From RUG14300 sp964391805 (GTDB lineage Bacteria; Bacillota; Clostridia; Christensenellales; CAG-1252): a DNA stretch of 64,000 nucleotides. The position numbers and the translations under genes were made by a program. The notes below the pieces were generated by a model, which was given only the letters and a program-made list of their open reading frames with translations, did no database searches and was not told the origin of the DNA. Where the stretch lies: positions 1-64,000 of the forward strand of contig CAYMNK010000008.1 of assembly GCA_964391805.1 (NCBI GenBank), given 5' to 3'. Of the stretch, positions 35,227 to 45,841 are shown piece by piece. The number at the start of each line of letters is the position of its first letter. Positions within the stretch are counted from its first letter, which is position 1.

Positions 35227-36486
35227 TTAATCCTTAGGAACGATAACCTTAAAATTTACTTCGTTGATTATTTCTATTCCATCGGATAATGAATCAATCA
35301 ATATTAACGAAAGTGAACTATCGTCACCGGCGACACTGCCGTTAAGGGTTGCGCCTCCATATATTCTCACTTTCATTTCACCGCCATCGATTTTTAGGTT
35401 TTCGATGGTTGCACCCTCTTGAATTTCCTTAGCAAAGAAACTTGCATTGATAGATGCGTAATCGGGATTTGTGGTATTATTAAATTCAACTTTAAAATCT
35501 TTAAACGTAATGTCAGCAATATTAGCATCGGCTGTAATCGTTCCGAAGAGCGACGCATAACCGCCTTCACCGACAGACACGTTTCTAACAGTCAATCCTG
35601 TTATAGTATGTCCGTTACCTCTAATTTCACCGCTGAATACTATATTATCCACACTCTTTACCGATTCACTCGACGCATTTATGTCATTTTTGATAAAGAA
35701 CTTACCGATGTTATTGGCAACCGTGAACATTTGATATAGATCGGTTTGTTTTTCAACAACAGTCCATTCATCGCTAAGGTATTTAGCGTAAATCCGGACA
35801 TTTTCGTCTTCCGAACTGCTTTCTACAGGCCACTCGACAACCTTAGTACAATCAATATCATAGTAGTATTCTGCCAACACATACCCTTCGGGACCTTTCC
35901 TTTTTTGCGTCATAGGATCCAACGAAGGCTTATTTACTTTGCCTGAAGCTTCAAATTGATAGGAAGAAATCACGTCTCCGCTCTTATAGGTTGTACCGTT
36001 ATAGGTCAATTCGTTAGAAATAACCGACTCGTTGGCAAGCAATATTTCCAACTTAGTATCTGCTAACCATTTAGCACCAATATGGATAACGTCACCCGCC
36101 TCGAGAGGCTTAGTAAAATCAAATTTTTGATCGGTTAGTTTTATTAATCCCTTTTTCTCGTCCTCATAGATTACATTTCCTTCTGAATCGGTTTCGGCAT
36201 AATACCAACCGATAAGGGAATGCTTATCATACTTGAGAATGAGATCACCATACTTGATATTATCGGTACCTAAGTTTAGGGCATAACTTCCGTCTTTAAA
36301 GCACACGAGCGCTTTATTGTCGTTGTTATTAAACTCACCACCGTTGGCGTGATAGGTAACATCAACGGTCAAGTTGTATCTATCCTTCTCGGATTCGAGG
36401 GTATGTGATTCGCAGGCAGATAATATAAACAGCCCGCAAATCGCAATACACACAACTAATATGATCTTTTTAATGTTAGAACTCAT
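35227..36486 (-). CDS. Lipoprotein with InlB-like and GLUG-like units
   Basis: The 419-residue lipoprotein has lipobox ILSAC (C25). Residues about 40-120 resemble an InlB/Flg_new beta unit (VTYHANGGEFNNNDNKALV then LIGWYYAETDSEG). A second unit (about 185-235) contains EYYYDIDCTKVVEWP. From about 250 on there is a GLUG-like region (FSGEIRGNGHTITGLTVRN). No enzyme motif is seen. Its ATG overlaps the stop of the giant subtilase by one base (TAATG), so the two are probably translated in step. It may help anchor or present the protease or its substrate. Confidence 0.82.
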   Translation of the reverse strand: MSSNIKKIILVVCIAICGLFILSACESHTLESEKDRYNLTVDVTYHANGGEFNNNDNKALVCFKDGSYALNLGTDNIKYGDLILKYDKHSLIGWYYAETDSEGNVIYEDEKKGLIKLTDQKFDFTKPLEAGDVIHIGAKWLADTKLEILLANESVISNELTYNGTTYKSGDVISSYQFEASGKVNKPSLDPMTQKRKGPEGYVLAEYYYDIDCTKVVEWPVESSSEDENVRIYAKYLSDEWTVVEKQTDLYQMFTVANNIGKFFIKNDINASSESVKSVDNIVFSGEIRGNGHTITGLTVRNVSVGEGGYASLFGTITADANIADITFKDFKVEFNNTTNPDYASINASFFAKEIQEGATIENLKIDGGEMKVRIYGGATLNGSVAGDDSSLSLILIDSLSDGIEIINEVNFKVIVPKD

Positions 36487-39400
36487 TAGTTTTCTTCTCC
36501 ATCTTCATTATTTTGTTCGGAATCGTCTACAGTTTCTATTGTTTCTTCCGTTTCGGGCTCTTCCGATTTTAATTCAGGCTCCTCGTTATCGACAATAACG
36601 CCGTTTGCCTTTTTCTTTTTGAGTACCATAAGGACGGCAACTACGGCACCTGCAACAACTGCAACCGCGGATACAGCGATTCCAACGATAGCACCGACGG
36701 ATAATCCTTCATTATCGCCATCGTTATTACCATTATTTTCACCACCGTTATTATTACCGTTACCCTCGTTACTTCCGCTGTTAACGCCATTATTACCGCC
36801 ATTAGGTGAATCGCCTGACGAGCCGGAAGAACTATTACTATCAGCGGTTTTAACGTTTACTACAACCCAGAATTCTTCTTCTATATCGCCATCCGCATAC
36901 TTAACGGTAACATCGAGATTGTAATTTTTCAATTCACCGGTGGTTATCAGAGTAAGTTTACTCGAATCGGCTATAGCCGTTGAACCGTCGCTATAATGAA
37001 TAATAACTTCTAATCCCGTCATATCGAAGTATTCGCCCTCGATATAATCTTTCTTATAACTACCCTCAGTATATGAGAAGTTAGTGATCTTAACAGCGAT
37101 ACCATATGCAGGTTTTACTTGTTCACGAAGCTTAATTTCGGCTTGTTCAAGTTTTTCTATAAACGATGTGTCGATATATTCGAGTTGAGCGTCGTCACGG
37201 ATACTTGCATACAATCTTCTTGCTTCTTGAACAAGGTTAGAGAATTCTTCAACTGCCTCTTTATATGTCTCTTGGTCACCCGATTGAGCTGCATTTATCC
37301 AAGCATTCAATACGTCATCACTAACGAACTCGTCCATCTTATTCAAGAAGTCACGAGTGGTATCGTCCATAACAACGTTTGCCTTATTCTTAACGCCGAA
37401 GTATCTACTATATACGAAGTTGTCGTAACCTACACCGTTAGATGGGTAATTCATGACAAGTTCGCTCTCTTGTCCTATCATATTGATATAGTAAACAAAT
37501 AAAGTATTAAAGTTACTATAATAATAGGAATTGATAGCGGGATCGGAATAGTCGACTTGATAATCGAGAAGTATATCGTTAACAGCTTCTTTATATACCG
37601 ACTCAAGGACGGGAGCGTTGACACTTTCGAATGTGTATTCAATAATTCCGCTTTGATAAAATGCGCTGTCGCCGATATAAGCGACGGTGTGCGGTAAAAT
37701 CACCTTGGTGAGGATAATTTCGTCATCAGCCTCGGCAACTTTAACGTCACGCTCTAAGCCTACAAATGCATATGCGGAAATTCTTACCGTACCTTCTAAT
37801 ATCGTAAAGGTGTCTGATGTATTTTCTCTTGCCAAAGGATAGGAAATTAGTTCATATCCACCGATGGGAAGATTTCTATATAACACACCGTTGTCGAGGA
37901 AGAACACTTCGTTCTTTTCGCTAATTTCTAAACCCTTAAGCGACTCGATATATGCGAATGCACCGAATCCGATTTCTTTGACGCTTTCGCCAATGTAGAA
38001 AGATTGAATTTCGGTACTCTCGAATGCAGAGGTCGAAATGGTTTCTACTACGGGAGCGGATATAGATTTGATACCGCCCTTACCGTTATCCATAGCAAAT
38101 GCGCCCGTTCCGATAGTCTTCACGTTGGGTAACTCTACTGTGGTCAAAGCATTACAGTTATTGAATGCCATATTACCTACAGTAACCACGTTAGCAAGAT
38201 TAATCTCGCTAAGTGCGCTACATCCTGTAAATGCGTAATTACCTATTACCGTTGCACGGCCTATATCAACCTTTTTCAATGAGCTACAACCCATAAAGTA
38301 GTAGTCGCTTATTGTATCGATATCGCAAGCGATCTTCACTTCTTCAAGAGCAGGTAATCCTACATAAGATTGCCAATTAATAACGGAACTCAACTGTTCG
38401 TAAGCCTTGAGAATTTCATAATCTCTCAAGGTTTCTTCGCCCTTACCGAGTTCGGGTTCTACGATCTCAACGAGGGTATACATCACAAGGACATTCTTGT
38501 TAACTAAGGTATATTCGCCGATAGTAGTGGATTTTGCACCGAACTCAAGTTTTTTCAGTGAATTAGCACCTACAAGCACACATTCACCCATTTCTTTCAC
38601 TGCGGGGAATGCGATTTCTTCAAGAGCCGTACAGCCATAGAATGCATAGTCGCCAACACTCTCAACGCCTTCTGAAATGGTTACTTCGGCTAACTTTTCG
38701 CAGTTCATAAATGCATATGCGCCGATTGATTCAACGTTATTGCCAAACACGATACTCTCTATCTTAGACTCGGCGAAAGCATATTGACCGATAGATTTAA
38801 CGCTGTCGGGTAAAACTATCGATAAGATCTGCGTATCGCGGAACGCTTCATTCGATATTTGCTCAATGGTCGAACCGTTGAAAGTAATATTCGTTAAGGA
38901 AGATCCCTTGAAAGCACCTACTCCGATGTATCTTACGCTTTCGGGAATGGTTATCTTGACAATACTCGAATCCGCGAAAGCATAATCGCTAATGGTTTCT
39001 ACACTGTCAGGAATGCTAACGCTATTCTTTTCTTCCATGAGAGCATATAAAACTGTCTTATCCTTATTGTATAGCAGGCCGTCATCGATAGTATAAGCCG
39101 ATTCATCACTCAACTTAACGGTAGCAGAATTGAATAGCGAGCCACTCAACTTGATTTGTTCGAAGTCAAAGGATGCAGGTAATACAATTTCTTTCAATGA
39201 CAGACAACCGGCGAATAGATTGGAACCAATCTCGGTCAAGCCCTCCGGAAGAGTTATATTCTTAAGTTTTGTATTAGCAAATGCTTGACTACCGATATAG
39301 CGAACGTGAACATTCTCATTAAAGGTTACTTTATTAAGACCGCTATCCTTGAAGGCACCTACACCGATTACACAGTTATCTTCGGTATTGGCAAATTCCA

Positions 39401-42400
39401 CAGTTGTTAATTTAGTACAACCTTGGAATGCATAGCTACCGACTATCGCATTATTCAGAGTGATTTTCTTTAGCGACGTACAACCGCTAAACATTCCGTC
39501 TCCTATAGCCGTGAATTTACCTGTAGTAACATCCGACAATTTGGTACATCCCGAGAAAACGTAGGTTCCCGAAACGTGCATACCTGTAATGTCTACGCTC
39601 GTCAAAGACGTACAACCGCTAAATACACCGTTAAAAGCGGTACCGATAGCGGACATCTTACGAATTTCTTTCAAAGAAGTACAACCTGCAAATGCCCCAT
39701 GACCGAGCGTAATAACTTTTACGTTACTTAAGTCTACAAGTTCAAGCGATGTACAGCCTTGGAATGCATAACGATATACAAGGTTAAGGTCGGCATCTGC
39801 TATTTCTTGTTTTTCCTTACTTACGAAGTAAACTTCTTTAAGATTGGTACATCCGACAAAGGCATGTTCGCCGATGTTGAGTACCGTCTTAGGAATGATA
39901 ACCGTTTCTATATAATTGTTATATTCGAAGCAGTCTTCTCCGATGTACATGATCATTTCATCATCGGGAATCTCTACATTTTTATCGGTTCCTCTATAAT
40001 GAGTTAAGGTGTAACCCGAAACCACAAAGGGATCGAGTACGGTAATTTTGACAACTGCCGAATATGCCGTTATGTTACCTTTTGAATCAAGTAATTGTGC
40101 AATTACGCTGGCGGTTCCTTTCTTACCAAAGGTAAGTTTACCGTTATTTACCGATACGATGCTATCATCGGTGGAAGACCATACTACATTTAGTCTATCG
40201 GTGGGGTAGTACCACGGGTCTGTCTTAATTGTCAACGTAACATCTTGATCGGGATATAGACTTACACCACTCGAGTCGGCAAGAACGATATTATCGTCGT
40301 AGTCCGATATAGTACCAAAGGACAACGTCGGTATATTTAATTTCTTTTCGTTGCTCGTTACCTTAACATTAATTTTTTGTTCAAAGCCCGAACTGCTTCT
40401 TACCGTTATTACAGCTTCGCCCTCTCCGATACCGACGATTTCGCCGTTCTTAACTTGAGCTACGCTCATTTTATCGGAGCTCCAAGAGAAGTTGGAAATG
40501 TTAGCAGAACCATCATATTCTTTTAAAGATACCTTATGAGTTTCGAAGATATCTAAGGTGATATCTTTTTCGCCGTCAGCCAATTCGAATTTATCGGGGG
40601 TAACGCTTACGCTTGCTTGAGTTAAGTCGAGTGCGTATACACTATGATTCAAGGCATAGTCATCTACTTGAACATATAATCCCGATTGCTTATATTGATC
40701 ATAAATATCGGTGATCTCTATCGATACGGTGGTAGTACTGTTTCTTGTAGTGCTACGGATAGGAACTACATAATCGGTAACTTGCTTAAGCTCGTTTGCA
40801 ACAGAATCATAGTAACAAAGGAGCGCTGCTTGAGGATAATGGTTATCGTATACATCTAAATCGAGGTAGATACGTTGTTTTTCCTTATTACCGTCTTTAT
40901 AAGTGTTATATCTTACTCTTACATCCTCTATAACAGGAGCATCGTAGTCTGCATAGAAGTAGAAGTTAAATGTTTCGTCAGGTTCTGTTCTATCTTCATC
41001 ACCATAGTCGAGATAAAAGCGGAAGTTCATTTCATACTTACCGTTAGAAACCATACCATACTCGAGAGGAGGTATTTCGAACTTAATATAGCCCGGAACG
41101 CCACCGCTACCGCCTTGTGAATAGGCTTTATTGATACGGTACGCGGTATTTTGGTATAATACTTCGCCGGTTTCGGAATTGATCAATTCATATTCAACCT
41201 TACGAGCACCACGTTGTAGACCTACGTATAAGCCTCTAAATTGATATGCAGTTAGGTAGTTTTGAGGATCGTCTTCGCCATAGAACTCGTTATAACAAGA
41301 TACTGCGTTATGATCCATGGTTGTATAGATTTGGTCCGCATCGGGATCTTGCAAATATGCAAACGAACCCATAGGCATGGAATATTCGTCATTATAATAA
41401 GTGGTGAAGGGTTGCGTTGCCCAAATACTTGCTTGAGGTTTATCCTCGTCCGCAATAGAAGTATCTTGTTTAGCATCATCAACCTCATACGCAGAATAAT
41501 CGAGCATAGGAGCATCGGTCCAATCGCCGTAGAATCCCATAAACGGAAGGGTCAAACTGCATTGATTTCCACTCTCGCTGATAAGATTAATGAAACCCTC
41601 TACGTACATACCGTTTTTGAAGGATGTTTCGATATATTCTTTTTCGTCAGCCGAAAGCGTCAAGGTAACCGATATATTCAAGGACTCGTTAGCCTTAACG
41701 GTGACTGTGTCACCGAGTTGCTTTTCGGTACCTATATACCAAACGAATTTTTCATCGTCCAGAAGGTGCGCTTTTTCGGCAACTGCTATATTATCTATAG
41801 CAAGCGTTTCGGTCATAAATATAGGATTGACTTTGAAGGATAAATCTTCAGAACCGAAGTTTGCTATGGAGAAGTTAACCGTATATACACCAATCTTTGT
41901 CGCGTCGTCGCCAAGGTTGCGAAGCGGTCTATAGTCGATAGATGCATCGTCGGTGTAGAGATATGCTCTCGTACTTATCGCATTATCCAAACTACCTAAG
42001 CCCGCACCTTGTTTACGAGGAGAATAGGGAAGTCCCTCTTTATCATAAACGATATTGGCGGTACTCATAATGAGTTGGTTAATTCTTTGGGTAAGCTGAT
42101 TAGTGGTCAAGTCGGGTTGAGTGGTTTTAAGATAGCTTCTGATGATGGATACGACACCTGCCATATTAGGAGAAGCCATACTCGTACCGCTTTGCTCGCC
42201 ATAACCGCCGGGAACTGCGGAAGTGATTTCACCGCCGTGAGCGGTAATTTCGGGTTTGAGTTTAAGGTCGGGAGTGACACCCCAAGAGGAGAATTCGCTC
42301 ATAAACGGACCTGCCATCAACGACTTGTCTATGGTAATCTTACCGACACTGCCGTTTTGTTTAGCATAAGCAACCATCGCTTCGCCTGCATCCATAGAAA

Positions 42401-44183
42401 TACAGCAAGAAGGAATGGGATCTTCAACTTCACCGAGTGCCATTCTAATGGTACCGGCAACATTGTTGTAAACTATAATACCGATAGCGCCGTAAGACTT
42501 AGCAAGTTCGACCTTTTCTTTAAACGTACTGTTACCACGCTTAACAAGGGCAATCTTACCATCAAGCTTATCGGCAACCATTGCATATTCGGAAGCCAAG
42601 CCTACACCCGGAACAACCACATACTCAAAGGTTTCGCTATCCTTATTACCGAGTATCATTTCGGAAAACTCGTAATACTTGTTATATTGGTCGCTCGACT
42701 CCTCGTAATACGCAGTAACCTGACTGTCGGTACCTGCGTTAGCAATCATATAAGGAGAAGTCTTACCGCTGATACTTGCTACCGACAAAGCAGCGGCAAA
42801 TACAGAAGGAGATCCTACCGTACCCGAGTCGGGGTTTTCTGCCTTATTGGTACCGAAGGTACCGCCGTAAGCGGCGCTGTAATCGTTACTTGCAGCACAA
42901 ACAAGGCTGATACCTGCTTGTCCTACCATATTGTAAACTCTGTTGAGTTCCTCACCCTCTTCGTCACCGTCGGCGGTGGTGGAGAAACCACAAGAGGTAC
43001 CAAGACTCATATTGATAACGTCCACGCCCAACAAAACACAGTCTTCCAATGCGGCAAGAATATCTTCGGAATCGGCTCCGCCTACATCGGCGTCATCCAT
43101 ATCGTCGGAGAATACCTTGCAAATTACGAGTTGCGCTTCGGGTGCTACGCCTACGAACGCTTCGTCTACGTGATTACCATTCTTATCGGTATAACCGTCA
43201 GGATCGTAACCTGCTACGATACCTGCAACGTGTGTACCGTGGTTAGAGTAAGAAGGGTATACGTCGGTATCGTTATCTGCATAGTCGTATGCGAAAGGTA
43301 CCTTTTGGGAAACATAAACATCGTTAGCGGAAATCTTATCGCCGTTAAGAGCGCTTCTTTGTTCGGCAAGAAGATTCTTTTCGGACATAATGCTCTCAAC
43401 CTTGTCCTTATTCATTTCGGAATTAGCAAGCGTATATTTACTTTCGTGCTCTTCGTCCCAGATAAATGCGTTGTGGGTATAATCTAAACCGGTATCGATG
43501 ATAGCAACCACCGAACCACCGCCCTTGTAGCCGTAATTATCCATAACGGAAGAAGAATCATATACACCTGTTTGATATACACTGGTCTTATTAACAACCG
43601 CAACTACACTTTGGAGTGCTTCGTCCATTTCGGCTTCGGTTGCAGAGGCATACGAACCCATATCGACAGATTCAGGATAGCTATATCTTTCGGATAAAAC
43701 TACACTCTCGACGCCCGACATTTTCTTGATAGCGGAAACGTACTTAGTATTGATCTCGATAGCCACCGCATTAGCAACTACGGTATAGCGATTTTTGAGT
43801 TCATAAGCAACGCCCGCATCCGTAAGCCTGGATAAAAATTTATCCTGAGCTTTTTCCAATGCTTTAGTCTTACGTTGACCTTCCTTGGTCAATGCATATT
43901 CGCTTACATCCTTACCGTCGGCCTCTTCTACGAGGTTCTTACCCGATAAACCGACTATAACGGTATGTGTACTGTAAGACGAGGTAACGGTTCCGCTAAG
44001 TACAGACTGACTGAGATTTGACATGGTAATACCGGAAAGGTCAACCTCACCGGTAACGTCTGTAAATAACTTACTATCAATGCTCGGAGCTGTCTCGGTA
44101 ACGTTAAAACTCGTTACGCAAGGCATAATGCCAAACATTGCGATAAGTGCAAAACACATTACTTTCAATAAAATACTTTTCAA
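36486..44183 (-). CDS. Giant surface subtilase (S8) with PA domain and BspA-type leucine-rich repeats
   Basis: The 2565-residue exported protease resembles C5a peptidase/lactocepin at its N-terminal half. Signal peptide 1-24 is followed by an I9-like propeptide (about 70-165). The triad is intact: D230 in AIIDTGLD, H315 in HGTHVAG, S668 in SGTSMASP. A PA domain is inserted at about 500-630. Fn3/Ig-like domains run to about 1200, then Big_2-like units (about 1220-1380) and a long LRR_5 array (about 1390-2180; repeats such as YAFADSSIVKITIPESV). A last Ig-like domain, a Gly/Asn/Ser linker, one membrane helix with KKKK and an acidic tail end the protein. There is no LPXTG. It is the first gene of the peptide-uptake operon. 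Confidence 0.93.
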   Translation of the reverse strand: MKSILLKVMCFALIAMFGIMPCVTSFNVTETAPSIDSKLFTDVTGEVDLSGITMSNLSQSVLSGTVTSSYSTHTVIVGLSGKNLVEEADGKDVSEYALTKEGQRKTKALEKAQDKFLSRLTDAGVAYELKNRYTVVANAVAIEINTKYVSAIKKMSGVESVVLSERYSYPESVDMGSYASATEAEMDEALQSVVAVVNKTSVYQTGVYDSSSVMDNYGYKGGGSVVAIIDTGLDYTHNAFIWDEEHESKYTLANSEMNKDKVESIMSEKNLLAEQRSALNGDKISANDVYVSQKVPFAYDYADNDTDVYPSYSNHGTHVAGIVAGYDPDGYTDKNGNHVDEAFVGVAPEAQLVICKVFSDDMDDADVGGADSEDILAALEDCVLLGVDVINMSLGTSCGFSTTADGDEEGEELNRVYNMVGQAGISLVCAASNDYSAAYGGTFGTNKAENPDSGTVGSPSVFAAALSVASISGKTSPYMIANAGTDSQVTAYYEESSDQYNKYYEFSEMILGNKDSETFEYVVVPGVGLASEYAMVADKLDGKIALVKRGNSTFKEKVELAKSYGAIGIIVYNNVAGTIRMALGEVEDPIPSCCISMDAGEAMVAYAKQNGSVGKITIDKSLMAGPFMSEFSSWGVTPDLKLKPEITAHGGEITSAVPGGYGEQSGTSMASPNMAGVVSIIRSYLKTTQPDLTTNQLTQRINQLIMSTANIVYDKEGLPYSPRKQGAGLGSLDNAISTRAYLYTDDASIDYRPLRNLGDDATKIGVYTVNFSIANFGSEDLSFKVNPIFMTETLAIDNIAVAEKAHLLDDEKFVWYIGTEKQLGDTVTVKANESLNISVTLTLSADEKEYIETSFKNGMYVEGFINLISESGNQCSLTLPFMGFYGDWTDAPMLDYSAYEVDDAKQDTSIADEDKPQASIWATQPFTTYYNDEYSMPMGSFAYLQDPDADQIYTTMDHNAVSCYNEFYGEDDPQNYLTAYQFRGLYVGLQRGARKVEYELINSETGEVLYQNTAYRINKAYSQGGSGGVPGYIKFEIPPLEYGMVSNGKYEMNFRFYLDYGDEDRTEPDETFNFYFYADYDAPVIEDVRVRYNTYKDGNKEKQRIYLDLDVYDNHYPQAALLCYYDSVANELKQVTDYVVPIRSTTRNSTTTVSIEITDIYDQYKQSGLYVQVDDYALNHSVYALDLTQASVSVTPDKFELADGEKDITLDIFETHKVSLKEYDGSANISNFSWSSDKMSVAQVKNGEIVGIGEGEAVITVRSSSGFEQKINVKVTSNEKKLNIPTLSFGTISDYDDNIVLADSSGVSLYPDQDVTLTIKTDPWYYPTDRLNVVWSSTDDSIVSVNNGKLTFGKKGTASVIAQLLDSKGNITAYSAVVKITVLDPFVVSGYTLTHYRGTDKNVEIPDDEMIMYIGEDCFEYNNYIETVIIPKTVLNIGEHAFVGCTNLKEVYFVSKEKQEIADADLNLVYRYAFQGCTSLELVDLSNVKVITLGHGAFAGCTSLKEIRKMSAIGTAFNGVFSGCTSLTSVDITGMHVSGTYVFSGCTKLSDVTTGKFTAIGDGMFSGCTSLKKITLNNAIVGSYAFQGCTKLTTVEFANTEDNCVIGVGAFKDSGLNKVTFNENVHVRYIGSQAFANTKLKNITLPEGLTEIGSNLFAGCLSLKEIVLPASFDFEQIKLSGSLFNSATVKLSDESAYTIDDGLLYNKDKTVLYALMEEKNSVSIPDSVETISDYAFADSSIVKITIPESVRYIGVGAFKGSSLTNITFNGSTIEQISNEAFRDTQILSIVLPDSVKSIGQYAFAESKIESIVFGNNVESIGAYAFMNCEKLAEVTISEGVESVGDYAFYGCTALEEIAFPAVKEMGECVLVGANSLKKLEFGAKSTTIGEYTLVNKNVLVMYTLVEIVEPELGKGEETLRDYEILKAYEQLSSVINWQSYVGLPALEEVKIACDIDTISDYYFMGCSSLKKVDIGRATVIGNYAFTGCSALSEINLANVVTVGNMAFNNCNALTTVELPNVKTIGTGAFAMDNGKGGIKSISAPVVETISTSAFESTEIQSFYIGESVKEIGFGAFAYIESLKGLEISEKNEVFFLDNGVLYRNLPIGGYELISYPLARENTSDTFTILEGTVRISAYAFVGLERDVKVAEADDEIILTKVILPHTVAYIGDSAFYQSGIIEYTFESVNAPVLESVYKEAVNDILLDYQVDYSDPAINSYYYSNFNTLFVYYINMIGQESELVMNYPSNGVGYDNFVYSRYFGVKNKANVVMDDTTRDFLNKMDEFVSDDVLNAWINAAQSGDQETYKEAVEEFSNLVQEARRLYASIRDDAQLEYIDTSFIEKLEQAEIKLREQVKPAYGIAVKITNFSYTEGSYKKDYIEGEYFDMTGLEVIIHYSDGSTAIADSSKLTLITTGELKNYNLDVTVKYADGDIEEEFWVVVNVKTADSNSSSGSSGDSPNGGNNGVNSGSNEGNGNNNGGENNGNNDGDNEGLSVGAIVGIAVSAVAVVAGAVVAVLMVLKKKKANGVIVDNEEPELKSEEPETEETIETVDDSEQNNEDGEEN

Positions 44184-44190
44184 TCTAAAA

Positions 44191-44215
44191 TCCTCCTACG
44201 AACGCCCCGAAGGCG
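44191..44215 (-). promoter_or_regulatory. Hairpin next to the ribosome binding site of the subtilase gene
   Basis: On the minus strand GAATGCGCC-TTC-GGGGCGTTC forms a GC-rich stem with one mismatch, immediately before the GGAGGA site. It could affect ribosome access. The 5' UTR is about 130 bases. Confidence 0.45.
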
Positions 44216-44322
44216 CATTCGTTTTTGTCCGATTATTATTCAAGACGATAATTTGCATACAAAATTGCATAAATTAGGAATTTACACGCATACGCAAAAT
44301 ATCCATTCTATCCTGAATTATA

Positions 44323-44352
44323 ATTTTATCATAAGAAGGCGACATATGTCAA
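44323..44352 (-). promoter_or_regulatory. Promoter of the subtilase-Opp operon
   Basis: On the minus strand TTGACA (44352-44347), 18 bases, TAAAAT (44328-44323). The predicted transcription start is near 44316. Confidence 0.7.
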
Positions 44353-44420
44353 ACGTCTTTCTTTAATATATATTTAGATTCTACATAATTTTCTTTTTTT
44401 ATGCCTATTAAATGTCAGAC

Positions 44421-44465
44421 GTGAATAATTATGCAATATTTATGAGTTTTTTGCATATTATTCAC
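44421..44465 (-). promoter_or_regulatory. Pair of ARG-box-like sites (inverted repeat)
   Basis: TGAATAATTATGCA at 44422-44435 and the opposite-facing TGCATATTATTCA at 44452-44464 have centres about 30 bases apart. Both resemble the Bacillus AhrC/ArgR ARG box (core TGAATAAAAATKCA). They lie about 105-148 bases upstream of the predicted start of the subtilase operon. The second has one base fewer than consensus. ArgR control is inferred. Confidence 0.5.
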
Positions 44466-44513
44466 ACAAAAAAAATAACACTAAGAATATAATCTTAGCT
44501 AACTATGCATTTA

Positions 44514-44540
44514 GAAAAAATACGACGAACGAATTCGTCG
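44514..44540 (-). terminator. Terminator of the cysteine desulfidase gene
   Basis: On the minus strand the stem CGACGAA-TTCG-TTCGTCG (44540-44523) is followed by TATTTTTT, starting about 9 bases after the stop. Confidence 0.88.
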
Positions 44541-44548
44541 CATTCCTA

Positions 44549-45835
44549 CTAATTGCAATTTTTAATCATCAATCGAATGATTTCCTCGTCCGTTCCGCGC
44601 ATACCGTTACGTGCAATATCACCCACATTTTCGATAGTCGCTTCTACGTTATCCTCTAAAATACCGTCACCGCTACGGAACTTTTTACCGTTCCGACTCA
44701 TTTCCATACCGAGCAACCCCGAATCTACGGCAGCGGCTATTTTGGCGGCACAGCTCGATTTCGCGCCGTCACAAATGATTCCCGAATCGATTGCAAGTGC
44801 GTTGGTGACCGTTTGCGCTACGTCGTCGACGTTACCGCCGTATAGATAACGAACCGCGGCACCCGCTCCGCAACCGGCGCTTACCGCTCCGCAATAGGCA
44901 GACAATCTACCTATACCGCTCTTGAGGTGTATGGTTATAAGGTCGGATAACGCCACCGCTCTCAGCATAACGTCATAACTCACGCCGAGATGCTTAGCGT
45001 AAACAACGACCGGAAGAGACGCAACCATACCTTGATTACCGCTACCCGAAACTATCACAACGGGTAAACTGCAACCGTTCATCCTCGCATCCGATCCCGC
45101 CGCAGCATAGGCTCTCGCACGACTATGTACGCTATCCCCATATGCCGATAAAAGCACTTTACCGATAGATGCGCCGTAGTCATTATTCAAACCCTCCTCG
45201 GCTATGGCGATATTGTATTCGATCTGCTTACCTACGGTAGGTTCCAATAGTTTAGCATCCACATTCTGGACAAAATCATAGATACCGTCTACCGTCAAAT
45301 TACTCTTATCTATTTCCTTACGTTCTTCTCCGTGAACGGTGAATTCTTCGCAACTGTTATCGGAATTATACAATACGTCGTCATTTTTTTCGAGCCTTAC
45401 CACATTCGTGTGATATCCAACGATTCTCGCAAACGATTTATTGCGTTCAGAGAAAAGACGAACGCCTATATCGAATATCTCGCCCGAATTCGATTTAAGG
45501 ACGGAAAACTGACATGTGGATAGACATTGTTCTATCGCTTTGATGTCATTTTCACCTACAGACGACAAAACTTCGAGTTTTTTATCAGCGTGTCCTGCCA
45601 CAATTCCTGCCGCTGTTGCCGCCGCTATACCGCGCATTCCGCCGGTATTGGGTACCACTACACTTTTCACGTTTTTGAGAATGTTACCGCTGACCGAAAT
45701 TTCCGCCCTTATAGGTTCTTCGCCGAGCGCATCTTTGGCAAGTGCCGATGCATACGCCACCGAAATAGGTTCGGTACACCCCATAGCAGGTAGTAATTCA
45801 TCCTCTAAAACCGAAAAAAAGTATTGTTGGTCCAT
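44549..45835 (-). CDS. cyuA: L-cysteine desulfidase family protein (CyuA/UPF0597)
   Basis: The 428-residue protein matches the CyuA/YhaM (UPF0597) family: the opening LEDELLPAMGCTEPISVAYA with C20, VVPNTGGMRGIAAA, the Gly-rich VIVSGSGNQGMVASLPVVVY, YCGAVSAGCGAGAAV and ICDGAKSSCAAKIA. CyuA enzymes use an oxygen-sensitive [4Fe-4S] cluster to split L-cysteine into pyruvate, ammonia and sulfide, which fits an anaerobe. Some members may act on other amino acids, being distant kin of serine dehydratase. It is monocistronic with its own promoter and terminator, beside the peptide-uptake operon, so it may use imported cysteine (inference). Confidence 0.9.
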   Translation of the reverse strand: MDQQYFFSVLEDELLPAMGCTEPISVAYASALAKDALGEEPIRAEISVSGNILKNVKSVVVPNTGGMRGIAAATAAGIVAGHADKKLEVLSSVGENDIKAIEQCLSTCQFSVLKSNSGEIFDIGVRLFSERNKSFARIVGYHTNVVRLEKNDDVLYNSDNSCEEFTVHGEERKEIDKSNLTVDGIYDFVQNVDAKLLEPTVGKQIEYNIAIAEEGLNNDYGASIGKVLLSAYGDSVHSRARAYAAAGSDARMNGCSLPVVIVSGSGNQGMVASLPVVVYAKHLGVSYDVMLRAVALSDLITIHLKSGIGRLSAYCGAVSAGCGAGAAVRYLYGGNVDDVAQTVTNALAIDSGIICDGAKSSCAAKIAAAVDSGLLGMEMSRNGKKFRSGDGILEDNVEATIENVGDIARNGMRGTDEEIIRLMIKNCN

Positions 45836-45841
45836 AAGCTC

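Noticed and set aside
42009..43487. A 492-codon plus-strand reading frame opposite the subtilase gene
   Set aside because: It is the antisense shadow of the S8 catalytic region. The opposite strand carries the intact triad; this frame has no domain, signal or ribosome binding site.
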